A stretch of 16,133 nucleotides of DNA. Origin: Peptococcaceae bacterium UBA3937 (GTDB lineage Bacteria; Bacillota; Peptococcia; DRI-13; DTU073). Numbering within the stretch: the stretch's first letter is position 1; each line of letters opens with the position of its first letter. The notes beneath the pieces are model-generated. The model was not told the origin of the DNA. It made no database searches and was given only the letters and a program-made list of their open reading frames with translations. The position numbers were made by a program, and so were the translations under genes. The stretch covers positions 650-16,782 of the forward strand of contig DGEB01000037.1 of assembly GCA_002385735.1 (NCBI GenBank). The letters run 5' to 3'. Below are positions 1 through 7,210 of the stretch, piece after piece.

Positions 1-2
1 AA

Positions 3-164
3 TTGAATAGCAGCGAAATTCTAAAAGGGTATGAATTACAGCGTGATGAAGGGGTAGCTTTTGAGATTATGTTCCTGATGAATCCTGAGGCCCCCAATGC
101 AACCATGGATCAATCCGTCGATTTTACACTGGAATTAGATTGGCAACAGTTTAACAGGCCATAA
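3..164 (+). CDS. TasA/CalY-like (camelysin family) secreted protein, 3' end only
   Basis: This is the last 53 codons of a gene that enters from the left edge, read in the frame that ends at TAA 162-164. The residues include YELQRDEGVAFEIMF followed by NPEAPNATMDQSVDFTLELD and then WQQFNRP. A strand-rich stretch with a D-x-F-x-L pattern followed by WQQFN resembles the C-terminus of SipW-dependent TasA/CalY proteins, the exported matrix or fibre subunits in Firmicutes. The assignment rests on this short tail and on the neighbours: a SipW-type signal peptidase lies about 1 kb downstream. The signal peptide and most of the domain are outside the window, so substrate status cannot be shown. Another SipW-dependent surface protein is the main alternative. 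Confidence 0.6.
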   Translation: MNSSEILKGYELQRDEGVAFEIMFLMNPEAPNATMDQSVDFTLELDWQQFNRP

Positions 165-170
165 GTATGA

Positions 171-211
171 TGCAGGATGGGCGATCCTAAGGGCGATTGG
201 CCCATCCTGTA
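171..211 (+). terminator. Intercistronic hairpin after the TasA-like gene
   Basis: CAGGATGGGC at 173-182 pairs perfectly with GCCCATCCTG at 200-209. A G-U pair and a U-A pair extend the stem outward, and the loop is 17 nt. It starts 6 nt after the stop codon. No T-run follows, so it is a weak or Rho-independent-like partial terminator, or a 3'-end stabiliser or processing hairpin. Its place between a probable abundant secreted subunit and the accessory genes suggests that it tunes their relative expression, which is inference. Confidence 0.5.
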
Positions 212-268
212 TTCATCTAAAGTTATATTAACTACATATAAAAGCATTACGAAAGGGGGTACATCGTA

Positions 269-1030
269 ATGAAAAAATATATAGCGCTTATATTATTCTC
301 CGCAGTCCTTGGTTTTATGGTCATCCCGGATGTCTATTCCGTTTGGAAACGGGATTTAAAAATCGAGGGAGAAGTATCAATTGAAGGCCAACAAGCTGTT
401 GATAGTAGTTGCGAGGTTGATGGTAGCGATATCCCCGGTGCACTAATGGAAGAAAGCGAGGAACTCGCCCTCGAACCGGTGATGATTGCTACAGATCTAT
501 TTAAACCTGCTATTCCGGCTGCCCCCGGCGGAACAGGAGCTTCCGCAGGAGAAGAGAAGAATACGGCTAGCCCACGGAAACAGGCTCAGGAAACCAGTAA
601 AACGCAAGAAGAAAAGCCTGCAACTGATAATGTGGCCACAACTGCGCAGGTAACGGAAAATCAAACTCAAGAAAATGAAGGAAAGCAGGAAACACAAGAG
701 CAGGCTGTGGTAAATCAAGCCGCGGAAGGGCAGGCAACAGAGCCTGTGGCAGAGGTAGCGGAAAAGCCTGCGGAAAATCAGCCTACAGAAGAGTCATTAA
801 CGGAGGCAGCACAAGGACAAGCCACCGCAACAACCCAAGTGCAGGTAAACGAAGGGGCACAGGAACAGGACAGTACCCAGCAAGAAGCAAAGAGCGAGCC
901 CGCGCCCCAGGATCGCCAGGCTGAGAATACTGATTCTTCCGAATCCGGTGTTAGGTTCTATTACTGTGAGTATGTTGAGCCGGAGCTGGCTCCGGAGGTT
1001 TTACAGGCCCAACAGTCCCCGACTGCCTAG
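269..1030 (+). CDS. Probable SipW-dependent secreted protein with Glu/Gln/Ala/Thr-rich body
   Basis: This 253-residue protein is probably exported and acts on the cell surface or in the extracellular matrix. Residues 1-20 form a signal peptide (MKKYIALILF start, hydrophobic to about residue 19). It is followed by VYSVWKRDLKIEGEVSI, which resembles the Y/W-S-D-x-L-x-V-x-G-x-V segment after the signal peptide in SipW-dependent clostridial proteins. Residues 50-90 look semi-ordered. Residues 90-225 are low complexity, rich in E, Q, A, T and N and poor in hydrophobics. The tail is GVRFYYCEYVEPELAPEV. The only cysteines are C48 and C233, one before and one after the low-complexity part, so a closing disulfide is possible. 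The start is supported by GAAAGGGGG at 251-259, 9 nt upstream of ATG. The gene lies directly before the signal peptidase. I recognise no family for the body, and its function is unknown. Confidence 0.75.
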   Translation: MKKYIALILFSAVLGFMVIPDVYSVWKRDLKIEGEVSIEGQQAVDSSCEVDGSDIPGALMEESEELALEPVMIATDLFKPAIPAAPGGTGASAGEEKNTASPRKQAQETSKTQEEKPATDNVATTAQVTENQTQENEGKQETQEQAVVNQAAEGQATEPVAEVAEKPAENQPTEESLTEAAQGQATATTQVQVNEGAQEQDSTQQEAKSEPAPQDRQAENTDSSESGVRFYYCEYVEPELAPEVLQAQQSPTA

Positions 1031-1104
1031 GAACGGAGAAAGTTTTAAACCTCAGGCTTTATCGTAATTAGTTGCCAGAATAGCCATCAAAGGTGGGGAT
1101 TGGC

Positions 1105-2286
1105 ATGAGGATTAATGACAAGGTCATCAGAAGTTGTGTTCTCCTGGGAATGATCGCTTTGATGGTCATTCTTACCAATACCGATGTATTTCCCTTTGCG
1201 AGCAATACTTACTTTATCTATTACGGACGGCCGCTACTTTGGCTGGGAGTGGCTTTCATCGTATATAAGTTCCCCCGGCAGAGGGCAGTGGGTCGTCTTA
1301 GTTTGCGTCGGTTTATCATTCAAATGGCGGTATGGGCAGCGGTAATCCACCTCATTTTCATGATGGTGGGGGGATTGATTTCCGGCTTTGGCAGAAGCCC
1401 CTACGCCTTTGGCTTGGTAACGTCGACAATTAATTTTTTGTATGTGGCCAGTTTGTTGCTGGGGGTCGAAGCAGCACGCGCTTATTTGATCAACAGCTAT
1501 AAAGGGAAAAGGCCGGTTTTGGTCATTGGCCTGATTAGTCTTTTCCTGATGTTTACGGAGCTCACTTTTACTGAGTTCCGAAATTTCGCGGAGCCGGTTA
1601 AAGTAGTGCGGTTCGTGGGGAGCATATTTTTGCCTGTTTTCGCCCAGAATATCCTGACTACATATTTCGCTTATCTGGGCGGCTTTGTCCCGGCCGCTGT
1701 TTATCATGGGATTTTAATGGCTTTTGAATGGTTTTTCCCGATTTTGCCGAAAATGACCTGGCCGATGAAGACTTTTCTCGGCTGCTTTGTTCCGGTCTTT
1801 ATGCTGCTTTCGGTACGTCATTTTTATCTCTTACAGGCCCGTGCCATCAAAAGGGTCACTACGGACAGTGAAGAGTTATTCGGCTGGTTGGTGAGCAGTA
1901 TCATCTCAGTAGTGATCATCTGGTTTGCTGTAGGGCTTTTCCCGGTTTATCCTTCCGTGATTGTGACGGGAAGCATGGAGCCCATGATTAAACCGGGGGA
2001 CATTGTGCTGGTTCAGAAAATTAAAGGAGAAGAAGCCCAGGTTGGTGATGTGATTCAGTATTATGACATCGAAAATGAGGTGTATATTACTCACCGGGTG
2101 ATTGCCTTCAAGGAAGAAGGAAAGCGCACTTTGGTCACCAAAGGGGATAATAATAGTTCGGCGGATGCGCAGCCTGTTTCATTGGAACAGGTCAAAGGAA
2201 GGGTGATCAAGGTATTGCCGAAAATAGGTTGGCTGAGCTTAATCTTGCGGAGTAATAATCCGATTCCCGAAGGTGTGATCAATTAG
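1105..2286 (+). CDS. sipW: SipW-type signal peptidase I with multi-pass N-terminal membrane domain
   Basis: This membrane serine protease cleaves signal peptides of exported proteins. It is the archaeal/ER-like S26B type, which uses a Ser/His pair instead of Ser/Lys. With the start at ATG 1105 it has 393 residues. The peptidase core is at about 280-375: VTGSMEP with nucleophile Ser290, a GDIV segment, ITHRV with His330, and a later KGDNN box. About eight hydrophobic segments precede it (residues 8-280), far more than the one or two of Bacillus SipW (about 190 residues). This long-N-terminus form occurs in Clostridia. A GTG at 1093 is in frame, but GGTGGGG at 1092-1098 sits 6 nt before ATG 1105, which favours 1105. 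Its likely substrates are the two upstream proteins. The gap to the next gene is 33 nt, consistent with one operon. The role of the added membrane domain is unknown. Confidence 0.9.
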   Translation: MRINDKVIRSCVLLGMIALMVILTNTDVFPFASNTYFIYYGRPLLWLGVAFIVYKFPRQRAVGRLSLRRFIIQMAVWAAVIHLIFMMVGGLISGFGRSPYAFGLVTSTINFLYVASLLLGVEAARAYLINSYKGKRPVLVIGLISLFLMFTELTFTEFRNFAEPVKVVRFVGSIFLPVFAQNILTTYFAYLGGFVPAAVYHGILMAFEWFFPILPKMTWPMKTFLGCFVPVFMLLSVRHFYLLQARAIKRVTTDSEELFGWLVSSIISVVIIWFAVGLFPVYPSVIVTGSMEPMIKPGDIVLVQKIKGEEAQVGDVIQYYDIENEVYITHRVIAFKEEGKRTLVTKGDNNSSADAQPVSLEQVKGRVIKVLPKIGWLSLILRSNNPIPEGVIN

Positions 2287-2319
2287 CCGTAAATAATGTG
2301 CGATGGGAGGGTCGATCAT

Positions 2320-4092
2320 ATGGCTGAGAAGAAGGATGTAAAAAACACCGAAAAAAATAAGCATAACCCCAAGGAAGTTGAGCCGGAAAAGCTGAGTGCT
2401 GAGCAAGGCAACGAGAAAGCCGGTGCGAATAAGCCGGAAAAAGAAAAAGCGGCGGAAAAGGAGCAAAGCAGCGAACAAAAGCAGACGGACAAGGGAAAAG
2501 GGTCCAAGCAGGAGCAGAAAAAGACGGATGTAGGAAAAGAGCAGGCAGAGAAGCAGGCTGTAGTCGAAAAAGCTCCGCTCGATTCCGAGGGTAAGACTGC
2601 AGCAGAAAAAGGAGAAGAGCAGAAACAGGAGCAAAAGCAAGAACAGGAGAAGGCTGAAGCAGGAAAAGAGCAGAAGCAGGAGAAGGCCGCAGCAGAAAAA
2701 GGTGAAAGGAAAAATAATAAAAAAGCAGGCAAGGAGAAAACCGCCGAAAAGAAGCAGGACGAGAAGAAGAGCAAGGAAAGTGCTTCTTCCCGGGAAAAGA
2801 GCGCTGAAAAAGAGCAAAAAGGAAGCGCCCCTGCCGGGAAGGCGGATGGTAAAGATGATAAAAAGAAAGAAAAGAAGCGCCGGGAAAAGAAGCTTATGTC
2901 TTCAACGGTCAGAATCTTCTTATTCCTTTCCGTTTCGGCTGCTTTGATTACCCTTTTGGTTTTACTGGCCATCACTTTGTTGGTTCCCCAGGTGAAAGAG
3001 GAGCAGATTACCCATTATCAGTATAAACAGAAGGGTGATCTCACCTATCAAGTAACCTTAAGGGATAATCCGCTCTATCCGGAAAAAGTGCTGGGCATGG
3101 GGAAGGTTTATCCGGCCCGGTACGTGGACCAGATTCTCCTGAAAGGTGCTTACGAATACAGTGCTGAGCAACCCGGTCAATTGTCCGGTGAGTATCAGGT
3201 GTCGGCTTTAATCGAAGGTGTGACAAGGGCAAACGAACAGGAGAAAGTATTATGGAGTAAAAACCATGTGCTGATCCCCAAGACCGCTTTCCAGAACGAC
3301 CAAGGGCAAATCGAATTAAAGCGGGACGTAGTCCTTCCCTATTGGGACTATAATCTTTTTGTCAAACAGGTGCAGGAAGAGACAGGGATTAACTCCACTG
3401 CAAGAGTGACGGTGTTTTGGCATATTAAGACCAAGGTGGAAACGGAACATGGCATAGTCGAGGAAGAATTAGCCCCGAATCTGACCTTGCCGTTAAATGT
3501 GAATTATTTTGAGATTGCCGGGGAGTTAACCCAGGAAGATGGGGGAGCTTTGTCCGATACGGTGCGGCAAACGGTTCCGGTGGATGGGAATAAAGGCCTG
3601 TTCTTAGGGCTAAAAGCCTTGCTTTGTTTGTTGTTTCTGATTTGGCTGGGAACCCGTACGATGAGTCCCCAACCGGATGTTTACGAAAAACTGGTGCAGC
3701 AGATCTTTAAAAAGCATGGCGACCGTTTTGTCGCATTGGAAACCGATCTGGCGGCAAACAATGACGACATGTTTGGCGGGGCGATTAGTGAACTCGGGGC
3801 AACCGGCATGACCGGGATCAGCAGAATGGCTCAAAACGCCGGAATTGTCGCCGGGGCCAAGTTCAACGCCACTGAAAAAATGATTAGGGTTAAGTCGGTG
3901 GAAGATTTGGTGCGGGTAGCCGACGAAATCAGCCAGCCGGTGTTTTATGTGGAGAGTGTATTGGCTGAAAACAAAGGGATTGCCTTTTATGTGTTCGGCG
4001 ACACGACTATTTTCACTTACGAATTAAAGCCCGTCCCGCAGGGAGTGCCTCTTGCCCAGAAAAAGAGCGGCGGCATAACCCTCGGCAGTTAA
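2320..4092 (+). CDS. DUF5305 membrane protein with long Lys/Glu/Gln-rich cytoplasmic tail
   Basis: This 590-residue two-pass membrane protein matches my knowledge of the DUF5305 family, which is found in archaea and Clostridia near SipW-like signal peptidases. Residues 1-192 are low complexity, nearly all K, E, Q, A and G, with repeated units such as AAEKGEEQKQEQ. TM1 is at about 197-222. The ectodomain at 223-423 begins ITHYQYKQKGDLTYQV, has DNPLYPEKVLGMGKVY and is rich in beta strands. TM2 is at about 425-444. The C-terminal part has the family's VKSVEDLVRVADEISQPVFY segment. An in-frame ATG at 2296 exists, but GGGAGG at 2305-2310 is 9 nt before ATG 2320 and decides the start. The biochemical role of DUF5305 is not known. 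From context it may help SipW processing or assembly of the secreted proteins. The charged tail is unusual for the family and may be disordered or coiled coil. Confidence 0.8.
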   Translation: MAEKKDVKNTEKNKHNPKEVEPEKLSAEQGNEKAGANKPEKEKAAEKEQSSEQKQTDKGKGSKQEQKKTDVGKEQAEKQAVVEKAPLDSEGKTAAEKGEEQKQEQKQEQEKAEAGKEQKQEKAAAEKGERKNNKKAGKEKTAEKKQDEKKSKESASSREKSAEKEQKGSAPAGKADGKDDKKKEKKRREKKLMSSTVRIFLFLSVSAALITLLVLLAITLLVPQVKEEQITHYQYKQKGDLTYQVTLRDNPLYPEKVLGMGKVYPARYVDQILLKGAYEYSAEQPGQLSGEYQVSALIEGVTRANEQEKVLWSKNHVLIPKTAFQNDQGQIELKRDVVLPYWDYNLFVKQVQEETGINSTARVTVFWHIKTKVETEHGIVEEELAPNLTLPLNVNYFEIAGELTQEDGGALSDTVRQTVPVDGNKGLFLGLKALLCLLFLIWLGTRTMSPQPDVYEKLVQQIFKKHGDRFVALETDLAANNDDMFGGAISELGATGMTGISRMAQNAGIVAGAKFNATEKMIRVKSVEDLVRVADEISQPVFYVESVLAENKGIAFYVFGDTTIFTYELKPVPQGVPLAQKKSGGITLGS

Positions 4093-4149
4093 GAAAAAGC
4101 GCCTTGCCTGGGTGAAAACCTTGGGGGCGGTAGTTTCAAATAACGGAGA

Positions 4150-4190
4150 GCCTCCCTTTGACCGGTCAGGTCAAAGGGAGGCCCACTTTT
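4150..4190 (+). terminator. Terminator after the SipW/DUF5305 unit
   Basis: GCCTCCCTTTGACC at 4150-4163 pairs perfectly over 14 bp with 4169-4182 around a 5-nt loop (GGTCA). CCACTTTTGTT follows, a moderate T-rich tail. It lies 57 nt after the DUF5305 stop and before the next promoter, so it should close the export operon. Confidence 0.75.
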
Positions 4191-4229
4191 GTTAGTCTGG
4201 TTTTGTTAGTAATAATGCGACTTTTCATC

Positions 4230-4257
4230 TTGTGGTGCTCCTGGGGTGTGGTATAAT
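4230..4257 (+). promoter_or_regulatory. Extended -10 promoter of the DUF1294 gene
   Basis: TTGTGG at 4230-4235, a 16-nt spacer, then TATAAT at 4252-4257 preceded by TGG, which gives an extended -10 element. Transcription would start near 4264. This rules out the upstream in-frame ATG at 4232 as a start codon and supports ATG 4298. Confidence 0.7.
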
Positions 4258-4297
4258 TCTTTTGAAATATGTTGCTCCTTTGAATAGGTGGGATAGT

Positions 4298-4588
4298 ATG
4301 GATGGTTGGGAAATGATGATTTTGGCCCTTAATCTGTTTTCCTTTTGCTTATTCGGGCTCGATAAATGGAAAGCGCAAAAAGGGATGTGGCGGATTCCGG
4401 AGAAAACCTTTCTTCTGTTGGGGGCGTTTATGGGCGCGGCCGGCATCTTGCTGGGCATGAAGGTGTTTCGCCATAAAACAAGGCACTCCCTTTTTACCTT
4501 TGGGATGCCTCTTTTGCTGGTTTTAAACATGCTTTGTTATTATTTAATCCTCAATCAAAATACAGCTGGGGCTTTTCGGGGGTGGTAA
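4298..4588 (+). CDS. DUF1294 small membrane protein
   Basis: This 96-residue membrane protein has the DUF1294 signature. A first helix at about residues 7-20 is followed by GLDKWKAQKGMWRIPEKTFL, a Gly-rich second helix (LLGAFMGAAGILLGM), then VFRHKTRHSLFTFGMPLLL and a last hydrophobic segment ending at about residue 85. The length is typical for the family (about 80-100). AGGTGGGA at 4286-4293 lies 4 nt before ATG 4298, and the promoter just upstream excludes a longer form. Molecular function of DUF1294 is not established. The gene appears to be a single-gene transcript between the export locus and the iorAB operon, with 173 nt to iorA. The family call is confident and the function is open. 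Confidence 0.85.
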   Translation: MDGWEMMILALNLFSFCLFGLDKWKAQKGMWRIPEKTFLLLGAFMGAAGILLGMKVFRHKTRHSLFTFGMPLLLVLNMLCYYLILNQNTAGAFRGW

Positions 4589-4672
4589 TGGTAACGGTGA
4601 GGTCTGTTTTTGGCTTGGAAAAATCTGAACCTAAAGGACCGCTTTCCGAGTGTTTTCGATTTAGTAAATTAA

Positions 4673-4681
4673 TGATACAAT
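4673..4681 (+). promoter_or_regulatory. Possible extended -10 promoter for iorA-iorB-fhs
   Basis: TGATACAAT at 4673-4681 is an extended -10 match (TGN before TACAAT). I see no good -35 box at 17 nt (TTTTCG). It would start a transcript near 4688, about 74 nt before iorA. Only weak support. Confidence 0.4.
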
Positions 4682-4761
4682 TAAAACTATGCATGGATTG
4701 TTAATTTAGTGTGGTTTTATGGATAAAACTGCCGGAATACTGCGGAGAGGAAGATCGAGTA

Positions 4762-6543
4762 ATGAAGAAACTATTAACAGGGAATGAAGCCATAGCGCGA
4801 GGAGCATATGAGGCCGGTTGTACTGTAGCCGCGGCCTATCCGGGAACGCCCAGCACGGAAATCCTGGAGAATATCGCGGGCTACAAGGAGATATATTCCG
4901 AATGGTCCCCCAACGAAAAGGTAGCGGTGGAAGTGGCTAGCGGGGCGGCCATTGCCGGCGCCAGGGCTTTAGCCGCTATGAAGCATGTGGGAATGAATGT
5001 GGCCGCCGATCCCCTTTTTACCATGGCCTATGAGGGGGTAAACGGGGGTCTGGTGCTGGTTACGGCGGATGATCCGGGGCTGCATAGTTCGCAGAATGAG
5101 CAGGATAACCGCCATTACGCTCCTCATGCCAAGGTAGCTATGGTGGAGCCTTCGGACAGCCAGGAATGCAAGGATTTTGTGAAGATGGCCTTCGTGTTGA
5201 GCGAACAATACGATATGCCGGTGATCCTCCGGGTGACCACCAGGGTGTGTCATAGCAAAAGTTTGGTGGAACTGGAGGCAAGAGAAGAAGTAGGAATAAA
5301 GGCCTATCAGAAAAACGTGCAGAAATACGCGATGACGCCGGCCCACGCCAAAGTGCGGCATGTGATTGTGGAAGAAAAACTGTGCGAATTGCAGAAAGCG
5401 GCGGAACACTCTCCCCTCAACCGCATCGAATGGGGAGGACGTAAGGTCGGCATTATCACCAGCGGGATTTCCTATCAGTACGCCCGGGAGGTTTTTGGCG
5501 ACGAGGTTTCCTATCTCAAGCTGGGCTTGACTTATCCTTTGCCGGAGCAAAAAATCCGTGACTTTGCCGCCCAGGTCGGCGAAGTATGGGTGATAGAAGA
5601 AAACGACCCCTATCTGGAAACAGCGGTGAAGGCCCTGGGGATTAAGTGTAAAGGGAAAGACGTGCTCCCGCTGTGCGGGGAATTAAATTCGGGGATTATC
5701 CGGGAAGCCTTTGGGTCTCCAAAGGGTAAAAAGGTAGCGGCGGGCCTTGTGGCAGCTCCGGGACAGGAACTCTCCCTTCCGGGAAGGCCGCCTGTGATGT
5801 GTGCCGGCTGTCCCCACCGGGGCTTGTTCTTTGCTTTAAGCAAGCTGAAAGATGTAGTTGTTTCCAGCGATATCGGCTGCTATACCCTTGGTTTGACCCC
5901 GCCGCTTGCGGTTACGGATACGGTGATTTGCATGGGGGCCAGCATCTCGGCGGGCATCGGCTTTGAAAAGGCTTTTCAAAAGGGAGGAGTGCCGAAAAAG
6001 GTCTTTAGCTGTATCGGCGATTCTACTTTCTTTCATTCCGGGATTACCGGTTTGATTGATGCGGTTTATAACAAGAGCAAGATTTGTGTGGTTATTCTCG
6101 ATAACCGGATTACGGCCATGACCGGGCATCAGGACAACCCGGGCACCGGCCGCACCTTGCAAGGTGAAGAGACGGCGGCCGTTGATCTCGTGCCGTTGGT
6201 GCGCGCCGTTGGGATTAAAGGGGAAAACATCCGGGTGGTCGACCCCTATAACCTGGCGGAGACGGAAGAAGCGGTCCGGGAGGCGGCTGCGGCGACCGAG
6301 CCTTTTGTCATCATCACCAGACAACCCTGCGCTTTGTTGAAGGATGTGCAACGGGCGCGGGCGGGGATGTATTGCGCCATTGACCAGGAAAAATGCCGGA
6401 AATGTAAGGCTTGTATGAAGATTGGCTGTCCGGCGTTGTCCGTAAAAGGCGGACAGGTGGTTATTGATGCCAACAGTTGTAACGGCTGCGGCTTGTGCCT
6501 GCAGGTATGCAAATTTGAGGCAATCACAAAGGCGGGTGAGTAA
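4762..6543 (+). CDS. iorA: Indolepyruvate ferredoxin oxidoreductase, alpha subunit
   Basis: This catalytic subunit of the cytoplasmic enzyme oxidatively decarboxylates indolepyruvate and other aryl-pyruvates to aryl-acetyl-CoA, with thiamine diphosphate and ferredoxin as acceptor. It has 593 residues, in the usual range of about 580-620. The N-terminal part has LLTGNEAIARGAYEAG and YPGTPSTEI. The middle has PPVMCAGCPHRG and DIGCYTLG. The TPP-binding motif begins GDSTFFHSG and ends at LDN before TAMTGHQDNPGTG. Two [4Fe-4S] sites close the protein: C545, C548, C551, C556 and C573, C576, C579, C583. GGAGAGG at 4744-4750 supports ATG 4762, 11 nt downstream. A GTG at 4711 is in frame but has no comparable site. 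iorB starts 1 nt after the stop, so the two subunits are translationally coupled. Confidence 0.96.
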   Translation: MKKLLTGNEAIARGAYEAGCTVAAAYPGTPSTEILENIAGYKEIYSEWSPNEKVAVEVASGAAIAGARALAAMKHVGMNVAADPLFTMAYEGVNGGLVLVTADDPGLHSSQNEQDNRHYAPHAKVAMVEPSDSQECKDFVKMAFVLSEQYDMPVILRVTTRVCHSKSLVELEAREEVGIKAYQKNVQKYAMTPAHAKVRHVIVEEKLCELQKAAEHSPLNRIEWGGRKVGIITSGISYQYAREVFGDEVSYLKLGLTYPLPEQKIRDFAAQVGEVWVIEENDPYLETAVKALGIKCKGKDVLPLCGELNSGIIREAFGSPKGKKVAAGLVAAPGQELSLPGRPPVMCAGCPHRGLFFALSKLKDVVVSSDIGCYTLGLTPPLAVTDTVICMGASISAGIGFEKAFQKGGVPKKVFSCIGDSTFFHSGITGLIDAVYNKSKICVVILDNRITAMTGHQDNPGTGRTLQGEETAAVDLVPLVRAVGIKGENIRVVDPYNLAETEEAVREAAAATEPFVIITRQPCALLKDVQRARAGMYCAIDQEKCRKCKACMKIGCPALSVKGGQVVIDANSCNGCGLCLQVCKFEAITKAGE

Positions 6544-6544
6544 A

Positions 6545-7186
6545 ATGGAAACAGCGATGATGCAACAAGATAAAGCGAACAAGGACGAAATAAAGAAGGA
6601 AACCGCAAGCAAAGCCTTGTTGTTGGTGGGTGTCGGTGGACAAGGCACCATCCTGGCCTCGAAGATTTTAAGCGAGGGGCTGGTGCAGCAGGGTTATGAT
6701 GTCAAAATGTCCGAAATCCACGGCATGTCCCAAAGGGGCGGCAGTGTGACTACGCAGATTAAATTTGGGCCAAAGGTTTATTCCCCGCTGATTGGGCCGC
6801 AGGAAGCCGATGTGATCGTGGCTTTTGAAAAGCTGGAAGCGGCCAGATATATGACCCAGTTGAAGAAAATGGGGACACTAATTGTAAATGATTATGAGAT
6901 TTATCCTTTGCCGGTGCTGCTTGGGCAACAGGCTTATCCGGAAAATCTTCTCGCGGTGCTGGCTGATTATGTGGAAAAACAAGCCGGGCAACTGAAGGTG
7001 TTGCAGGCGCATACGCTGGCGGCCGAATTAGGCAATGCCAGGGCGCAGAATATGGTTTTGCTGGGTGCGGTAGTGAAGGCGTTAGGTTTGGAGGACTTCG
7101 CCTGGGAAGAGGTCATCAAAAGCTTTTTGCCGCCGAAGCTTCATGACTTGAATAGCAAGGCCTTTCAGTGCGGGTTGAGTTTTTAG
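6545..7186 (+). CDS. iorB: Indolepyruvate ferredoxin oxidoreductase, beta subunit
   Basis: This smaller subunit forms the IorAB complex and belongs to the gamma domain family of pyruvate/ketoisovalerate oxidoreductases. It has 213 residues. After a polar N-terminal extension of about 24 residues comes LLVGVGGQGTILASKIL, then KMSEIHGMSQRGGSV, the signature of the family, then IGPQEADVIVAFEKLEAARY. The reading frame opens further upstream, but ATG 6545 fits the tight spacing to iorA (stop 6541-6543). The ribosome site is weak (GGCGGGTGAG at 6532-6541 inside the iorA end), which suggests coupling to iorA translation. The N-terminal extension is a little longer than usual, and an internal start at one of the nearby ATG codons cannot be excluded. 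Confidence 0.95.
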   Translation: METAMMQQDKANKDEIKKETASKALLLVGVGGQGTILASKILSEGLVQQGYDVKMSEIHGMSQRGGSVTTQIKFGPKVYSPLIGPQEADVIVAFEKLEAARYMTQLKKMGTLIVNDYEIYPLPVLLGQQAYPENLLAVLADYVEKQAGQLKVLQAHTLAAELGNARAQNMVLLGAVVKALGLEDFAWEEVIKSFLPPKLHDLNSKAFQCGLSF

Positions 7187-7190
7187 TTTT

Positions 7191-7197
7191 AAGGAGG
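7191..7197 (+). promoter_or_regulatory. Ribosome binding site of fhs with long spacing
   Basis: AAGGAGG at 7191-7197 is a near-perfect anti-16S match, but it lies 13 nt before ATG 7211, longer than the usual 5-10. No ATG, GTG or TTG lies in frame nearer to it, so 7211 remains the start. Confidence 0.6.
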
Positions 7198-7210
7198 ATT
7201 AACACTATAT

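Noticed and set aside
2702..2947. Plus-strand Lys/Arg-rich 81-codon frame
   Set aside because: Second frame of the low-complexity tail of the DUF5305 gene; no own ribosome site.
2239..2975. Two long minus-strand open frames opposite the DUF5305 gene tail
   Set aside because: They are antisense of a Lys/Glu/Gln-rich repeat stretch, which gives Leu/Phe- or Ser/Phe/Cys-rich nonsense without stops. No ribosome site or family pattern.
5836..6651. 271-codon minus-strand open frame opposite iorA
   Set aside because: It mirrors a strongly matched iorA coding frame and has no recognisable domain. A codon-bias shadow.
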